From Flavobacterium sp. ov086 (lineage in GTDB: Bacteria > Bacteroidota > Bacteroidia > Flavobacteriales > Flavobacteriaceae): DNA of 64,000 nt. The notes under the pieces were generated by a model that saw only the letters and a program-made list of their open reading frames with translations, did not search any database and was not told where the DNA came from. The translations under genes and the position numbers were made by a program. The stretch spans positions 124,001-188,000 of the forward strand of contig NZ_FZNL01000002.1 in assembly GCF_900187965.1 (NCBI RefSeq). Reading direction: 5' to 3'. This document shows positions 59,869 to 64,000 of the stretch, in pieces; position 1 is the stretch's first letter, and each line of letters begins with the position of its first letter.

Positions 59869-61242
59869 ATGAAACATACTTATAAACTTATAGCGACACT
59901 TATAACAATCTTAAATTGTTCTATTATTGAAGCACAAAATCCTATTGTACAAACCAATTATACAGCAGATCCTGCACCAATGGTACATAACGGCACAGTG
60001 TATCTGTACACAAGCCATGATGAAGACGATGCCAATGCCGATGGCAAGGGTTTTAAAATGCTCAATTGGTCACTTTATACTTCAACCGACATGGTCAATT
60101 GGACAGACCATGGAATAGTTGCTTCTCTAAAAGATTTTAGTTGGGCAAAGCAGGACAATGGTGCCTGGGCAGTTCAGTGTATTGAACGAAATGGTAAATT
60201 TTATTTATATTGTCCAGTGCATGGCGGGGGCATAGGGGTTTTGGTTTCAGATAGTCCTTATGGTCCATTTAAAGACCCTATTGGCAAGAGACTTATCAAT
60301 TCTGATCATATCTGGAATGATATCGATCCGACTCTATTTATGGATACAGATGGCCAGGCATATTTGTATTGGGGAAATCCCGACTTGTTTTACATAAAAC
60401 TGAATAAGGACATGATATCCTATTCGGGCGAAATTAAACAAATACCCAATACTATAGAATCTTTTGGTAAACGCAAAGGAGAAAAAAGTGACAGACCTGT
60501 CACTTATGAGGAAGGACCATGGTTGTATAAACGCAATAGTCTGTATTATTTATTTTTTGCCGCTGGGCCAATACCGGAACATATTGGTTATTCAACCAGT
60601 AAAAGCATAACAGGACCCTGGATATATCAAGGTGTTGTCATGCCTACACAAGGAGGTTCTTTTACCAATCATCCCGGCATAATTGATTTTAAGGGAAAGA
60701 GTTATTTTTTCTATCACAATAGTGCGTTGCCAGGAGGTGGTGGTTTTACACGTTCAGTTTGTGTAGAAGAAACTCAGTTTAATAAAGATGGTTCAATCGT
60801 GCAAATGAATATGACAGAAGGAATTAAAAAGAGTGTAAATCCATTAAATCCTTATGTCAAAACGGAAGCAGAAACCATTGCCTGGTCTGAAGGAGTAAAG
60901 TCAATGAATGATAATGGGATTGGCACTTTTATTACCGCAAAATACAATGACGCTTTTACCAAAGTGAGAGAGGTGGATTTCGGTAAAAAGGGCGCTTCGA
61001 AATTCACCACAAGAATTGGCACCACACACAACGAAAATGTTTCAATGGAAATACGATTGGATACTAAAGATGGAGAGTTATTGGGGACCGTAAATGTACC
61101 AATAAAGAGAGGTAATGACAAATGGACATTGCAAACAATTAATGTTAAAAAAGTTTCCGGAATTCACGATTTGTATTTTGTATTTAAAGGAAAAGCCAAT
61201 ACCGATATACTGTATTTTGATTATTGGAAATTCTTAAAATAA
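59869..61242 (+). CDS. GH43 secreted arabinofuranosidase/xylosidase with C-terminal CBM6-like module
   Basis: A 457-residue exported enzyme (signal peptide 1 to about 23, ending IIEAQ). The propeller covers about 25-320 with triad D34 (YTADPAPM), D153 (NDIDPTLF) and E215 (YEEGPWLY). After it comes a carbohydrate-binding module of family 6 type (about 330-457: [32 protein letters not shown], ending LYFVFKG...YFDYWKF). This pairing is common in enzymes acting on arabinoxylan. It stands alone between regulator 2 and the third SusC; a shared motif and a broken signal peptide lie upstream. A hairpin terminator follows 43 bp after its stop. Confidence 0.94.
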   Translation: MKHTYKLIATLITILNCSIIEAQNPIVQTNYTADPAPMVHNGTVYLYTSHDEDDANADGKGFKMLNWSLYTSTDMVNWTDHGIVASLKDFSWAKQDNGAWAVQCIERNGKFYLYCPVHGGGIGVLVSDSPYGPFKDPIGKRLINSDHIWNDIDPTLFMDTDGQAYLYWGNPDLFYIKLNKDMISYSGEIKQIPNTIESFGKRKGEKSDRPVTYEEGPWLYKRNSLYYLFFAAGPIPEHIGYSTSKSITGPWIYQGVVMPTQGGSFTNHPGIIDFKGKSYFFYHNSALPGGGGFTRSVCVEETQFNKDGSIVQMNMTEGIKKSVNPLNPYVKTEAETIAWSEGVKSMNDNGIGTFITAKYNDAFTKVREVDFGKKGASKFTTRIGTTHNENVSMEIRLDTKDGELLGTVNVPIKRGNDKWTLQTINVKKVSGIHDLYFVFKGKANTDILYFDYWKFLK

Positions 61243-61284
61243 ATTTTAACAAAGAGCAATCTGTTGTTAAAAAAAAATCCTGCT

Positions 61285-61307
61285 GCCACACGATCCTTTC
61301 GTGTGGC
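61285..61307 (+). terminator. Probable terminator after GH43
   Basis: Perfect 9-bp stem GCCACACGA (61285-61293) with TCGTGTGGC (61299-61307) and a 5-nt loop. The following TTGCTTGTTTA is only moderately T-rich. Confidence 0.6.
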
Positions 61308-61332
61308 TTGCTTGTTTATATCAATAGCTGTT

Positions 61333-61437
61333 TTATATTTTAAAGCCTTTTGACAAACTAAATATCAGCTCTATTGCCTCTTTCGGTTTTAGAAATTTAA
61401 AGAAACCTTGGGCAATTGTATTGTCGATAAATTCCAT
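61333..61437 (-). pseudogene. Possible IS3-type transposase fragment
   Basis: Minus-strand frame reading MEFIDNTIAQGFFKFLKPKE then AIELIFSLSKGFKI and stop. DNTIAQGFFKFLK resembles the DNAVAESFFKTLK signature near the DDE glutamate of IS3 OrfB proteins. Only about 35 residues remain. More broken minus-strand coding-like sequence may lie at 61500-61655. The similarity is short and judged by eye. Confidence 0.25.
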
Positions 61438-61742
61438 TCCGTTCCATCATTGGTTTCAAAAATGAAATAGTGTCAACTATGGTACGGCTCCAGCTAATCT
61501 GATAGCAAAAAATGATACCGCTTATGGGTAATAATATACAGTTCTTGTAATTGTTCTTTCTTCAGAAATCTAATGATGTTGTATGCAGTCCAAAGAATTA
61601 TTAAGTGTGAACTTATTGTTAAAAACGGGCCATTTCCTGCATTCACATAGAAAACACTCTCTTGTTGAAATGATAATTTATTATGATATTAAATATGAAA
61701 ATAAAATAAATAAAGTCATTTTTTTATTACAAGTATAATAAT

Positions 61743-61782
61743 TGCAACAATTGGCACCGTTTTTTGATACAAAATGAACCGT
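61743..61782 (+). promoter_or_regulatory. Shared ~40-bp motif, copy 3 (upstream of susC-3)
   Basis: TGCAACAATTGGCAC, then TTTGATACAAAATGAACCGT, ending 142 bp before the SusC start. An AACCGTCGGTT palindrome overlaps its end (61777-61787). The remaining gap from 61310 holds the possible transposase fragment and leader DNA. Confidence 0.4.
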
Positions 61783-61923
61783 CGGTTAGGATTGTATTAT
61801 TGTTAATTTGTTCCCAATAGATCAAAAATGTATTCAATGAAATAATGATACAATTATTTCTGTCCGATACATTTTTTATGTAAAAAAATAACCACTTGAC
61901 TAACTAACCAAAACCAATTAATT

Positions 61924-64000
61924 ATGAATGAAAAACATGTAATTCAACGCTTTGTAAAAGCAAAGAAACTCTTTAGTATGTATACCTGTCTGGTAATGCT
62001 TTGTTCTGTTGGAGTAGTATCAGCTCAAAAAAATGATGAAAAAATTTCTGGTGTTATTTTAGACGAAGCAAATGGTACTCCAGTCTTAGGAGCGAGTCTT
62101 TTTATCCAGGAATCTAAAAAAAGTACAATATCGGATTCAAATGGTGAATTTACTATCGATGCAAAAAAAGATGAAACACTTATTGTTACTTACATTGGAT
62201 TTGTAACTCAAAAAATTAAAGTAACCGGAAATAGAATTACTATTCAATTAAAAGAAGATATTAGTTCATTAAAAGAAGTAGTAATAATTGGTTATGGAAC
62301 TTCAAAAAGAAAAGATGTAACCGGGTCAATATCTTCAATTACAGGAGATGACCTTCGAAAAACAGCTCCGGTAACTTTTGATCAGGCATTACAAGGTAAA
62401 GTAGCGGGTGTAGTGGTCCAGCAAACTTCCGGCCAGCCAGGAGGTGGTGTTAATATACAAATACGTGGTCTGTCTTCTTTTGGTGGTAGTTCCCCATTAT
62501 ATGTAATTGATGGAGTTATAATTGGCCAAAGTTCTCAGGGAGCCAATGGTACAAATCCATTAGCAACTATTAGTCCCGCAGATATCGAGTCTATTGATGT
62601 TTTAAAAGATGCATCTGCAACTGCTATTTATGGTTCACAGGCTACCAATGGTGTAATTATAGTTACTACTAAGAGAGGTAAAGACGGGCCTACAAAAATT
62701 TCTTATGAATTTTCAACTGGATTCCAAGAGAACACTAAGCAATATCCAACTATGAATTTAAAGGATTATGCTCAGTTAATTAATGACAGATCTATTGTTT
62801 GGGGATTTGATAAAAGACCTGAGTTTGCTAATCCTCAGTATTTAGGTGAGGGCACCAACTGGCAAGAAGAATTGTTTAGAAGAGCTCCGGTAAAAAATCA
62901 TGTACTTACTGTGAGTGGAGGGAATGATAAAACGCAATATTTGTTATCAGCTGGTTATTTTAATCAGGAAGGTATTGCTTTAGGATCTGATTTTGCCAGA
63001 GGTTCACTAAGAGTTAATTTAGATTCCAAAGCTACTAGCTGGTTAAAAATAGGTACTAACTTACAATTAGCCCATATTGAAGAAAATGTAAATTCAACAG
63101 GTTCAAATGTTATTGGAGCAGCATTAAGCCAAACACCAGATATACCGGTTAGAAATCCTGATGGTAGTTATGCTGGAGAAGAAAGTAATGAAGGATGGAT
63201 TGCAAAACGTGTAAATCCAGTTGCTTTGGCTCTTGTTAATAAAATTACTCCTAAAAGAAATCAGTTGTTTGGTAATATTTATGCAGAAATAGCATTTACA
63301 AAGGATTTGACATTTAGAAATGAGATTTCAGGAAATTTTGATCTTCAAACAAATGATGAGTATTATCCTAAATATAAGTTTGGCTTGGCGGAGAGATTAA
63401 TAAATGAGTCAAAATATAGTTATAGTCAAAATTATAATACTGCTTTTAGAAGTTTTCTTACTTATGCTAAAGTGTTTAAAAATAAATACAATGTCAATAT
63501 GATGTTAGGTCATGAGGCACAGGTAACTCAGTTTGAAAATGTTGCAGCATCAAGAAAAAATTTCATTTCAGATCAAGTTACCAATATTGGTAGTGGTGAT
63601 GTACTAACTGTTACCAATGATGGAAGAAAGGGAAGTGGTGCACAGGAATCTTTTTTTGGTCGTCTTAATTTTATTATAAGTGATAAATATTTGTTTACAG
63701 CGAACTTGCGTGCAGATGGTTCTTCAAAATTTGCATCGGCTAACCGTTGGGTAAATACTTATTCTGGAGCATTTGCATGGAGATTAAATAACGAGAAATT
63801 TTTAAAAGACGTAAAAACTATCAATGATTTAAAATTAAGGATTGGTTATGGTTTGACTAATAATCAAAATGTTAGAGAAAATGCTTATTTATCAACCTTA
63901 ATATCATCTGCAACAGCTTTAGGGGGTAATGCACAAATTATAACTAATTTAGGAAACCCTGATGTTAAATGGGAAAGTACAAAATATAGTAATGCCGGAA
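61924..64000 (+). CDS. SusC-like TonB-dependent transporter 3 (3' end outside window)
   Basis: The frame from ATG 61924 stays open for 692 codons to the window end. It has an extended signal peptide (about 1-35, MNEKHVIQRFVKAKKLFSMY..., ending VVSAQ), a regulatory-like domain (about 40-115, GVILDEANGTPVLGASLFIQ), junction LKEVVIIGYGTSKRKDVTGSI, plug domain (about 125-235, IRGLSSFGGSSPLYVIDGVI, DVLKDASATAIYGSQATNGV), and the first two thirds of the barrel. A full family member would need about 300 more residues, and a SusD gene is expected just beyond. The N-terminal extension is longer than in the other two transporters. A shared ~40-bp motif lies about 140 bp upstream, linking it to regulator 2. 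Confidence 0.95.
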   Translation, partial: MNEKHVIQRFVKAKKLFSMYTCLVMLCSVGVVSAQKNDEKISGVILDEANGTPVLGASLFIQESKKSTISDSNGEFTIDAKKDETLIVTYIGFVTQKIKVTGNRITIQLKEDISSLKEVVIIGYGTSKRKDVTGSISSITGDDLRKTAPVTFDQALQGKVAGVVVQQTSGQPGGGVNIQIRGLSSFGGSSPLYVIDGVIIGQSSQGANGTNPLATISPADIESIDVLKDASATAIYGSQATNGVIIVTTKRGKDGPTKISYEFSTGFQENTKQYPTMNLKDYAQLINDRSIVWGFDKRPEFANPQYLGEGTNWQEELFRRAPVKNHVLTVSGGNDKTQYLLSAGYFNQEGIALGSDFARGSLRVNLDSKATSWLKIGTNLQLAHIEENVNSTGSNVIGAALSQTPDIPVRNPDGSYAGEESNEGWIAKRVNPVALALVNKITPKRNQLFGNIYAEIAFTKDLTFRNEISGNFDLQTNDEYYPKYKFGLAERLINESKYSYSQNYNTAFRSFLTYAKVFKNKYNVNMMLGHEAQVTQFENVAASRKNFISDQVTNIGSGDVLTVTNDGRKGSGAQESFFGRLNFIISDKYLFTANLRADGSSKFASANRWVNTYSGAFAWRLNNEKFLKDVKTINDLKLRIGYGLTNNQNVRENAYLSTLISSATALGGNAQIITNLGNPDVKWESTKYSNAG

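Overview
The window is AT-rich DNA from a Bacteroidota bacterium, most likely Flavobacterium or a close relative. The evidence is three SusC-like and two SusD-like genes, two hybrid two-component regulators, TAnnTTTG-type -7 promoter boxes, weak ribosome binding sites, and typical flavobacterial protein sequences and interspersed repeats. Almost every gene belongs to one xylan utilization locus, covering enzymes, uptake, sugar catabolism and regulation.

Layout. 1-3896: uronate arm, with GH67 alpha-glucuronidase (5' end outside the window), an SDR dehydrogenase probably acting as mannonate oxidoreductase, and mannonate dehydratase UxuA. 4236-8822: GH10 xylanase lipoprotein, GPH-type symporter, signal-less GH43 and a Nudix-type regulator. 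9135-12745: xylulokinase, xylose isomerase and transaldolase. 13285-18330: first SusC/SusD pair. 18587-37369: a run of secreted enzymes, with GH43, SGNH esterase, a CE6-CE1 double esterase, GH115, GH95, GH127/GH146, GH43, GH3 and GH97. 37531-46824: hybrid two-component regulator 1 and the second SusC/SusD pair. 47226-48728 (minus strand): a second GPH symporter. 48729-49900: no intact gene, but an orphan promoter/operator/terminator unit and decayed secreted-gene starts. 49901-54620: CE1 esterase, GH39 and GH51. 55081-59097: regulator 2. 59869-61242: GH43. 61924-64000: third SusC, cut by the window end.

How it fits together. SusC/D complexes would import xylan fragments across the outer membrane. 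GH10 cuts the backbone. GH115 and GH67 remove (methyl)glucuronic acid, GH43/GH51/GH127 arabinose, CE1/CE6/SGNH enzymes acetyl and feruloyl esters, and GH95/GH97 probably galactose-type or fucose-type caps. GH3/GH39/GH43 release xylose. GPH symporters move small sugars into the cytoplasm, where XylA, XylB and transaldolase lead to the pentose phosphate pathway and the SDR/UxuA pair handles the glucuronate branch. The breadth of side-chain enzymes suggests a heavily decorated glucuronoarabinoxylan of the cereal-bran type; this is inference.

Regulation. A palindromic 12-mer, ACAACCGATTGT, occurs exactly at four sites and once with one mismatch, all in intergenic DNA. At two sites it overlaps the putative -33 element. 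A separate ~40-bp motif with constant spacing lies upstream of GH39, of the last GH43 and of the third SusC, and may define the regulon of the second hybrid regulator. The most unusual parts are the orphan operator-promoter-terminator unit at 49253-49431, a MITE-like element with target duplication at 59175-59418, and a heptamer-periodic repeat at 46943-47231. All family assignments come from reading the sequence; no database search was run.
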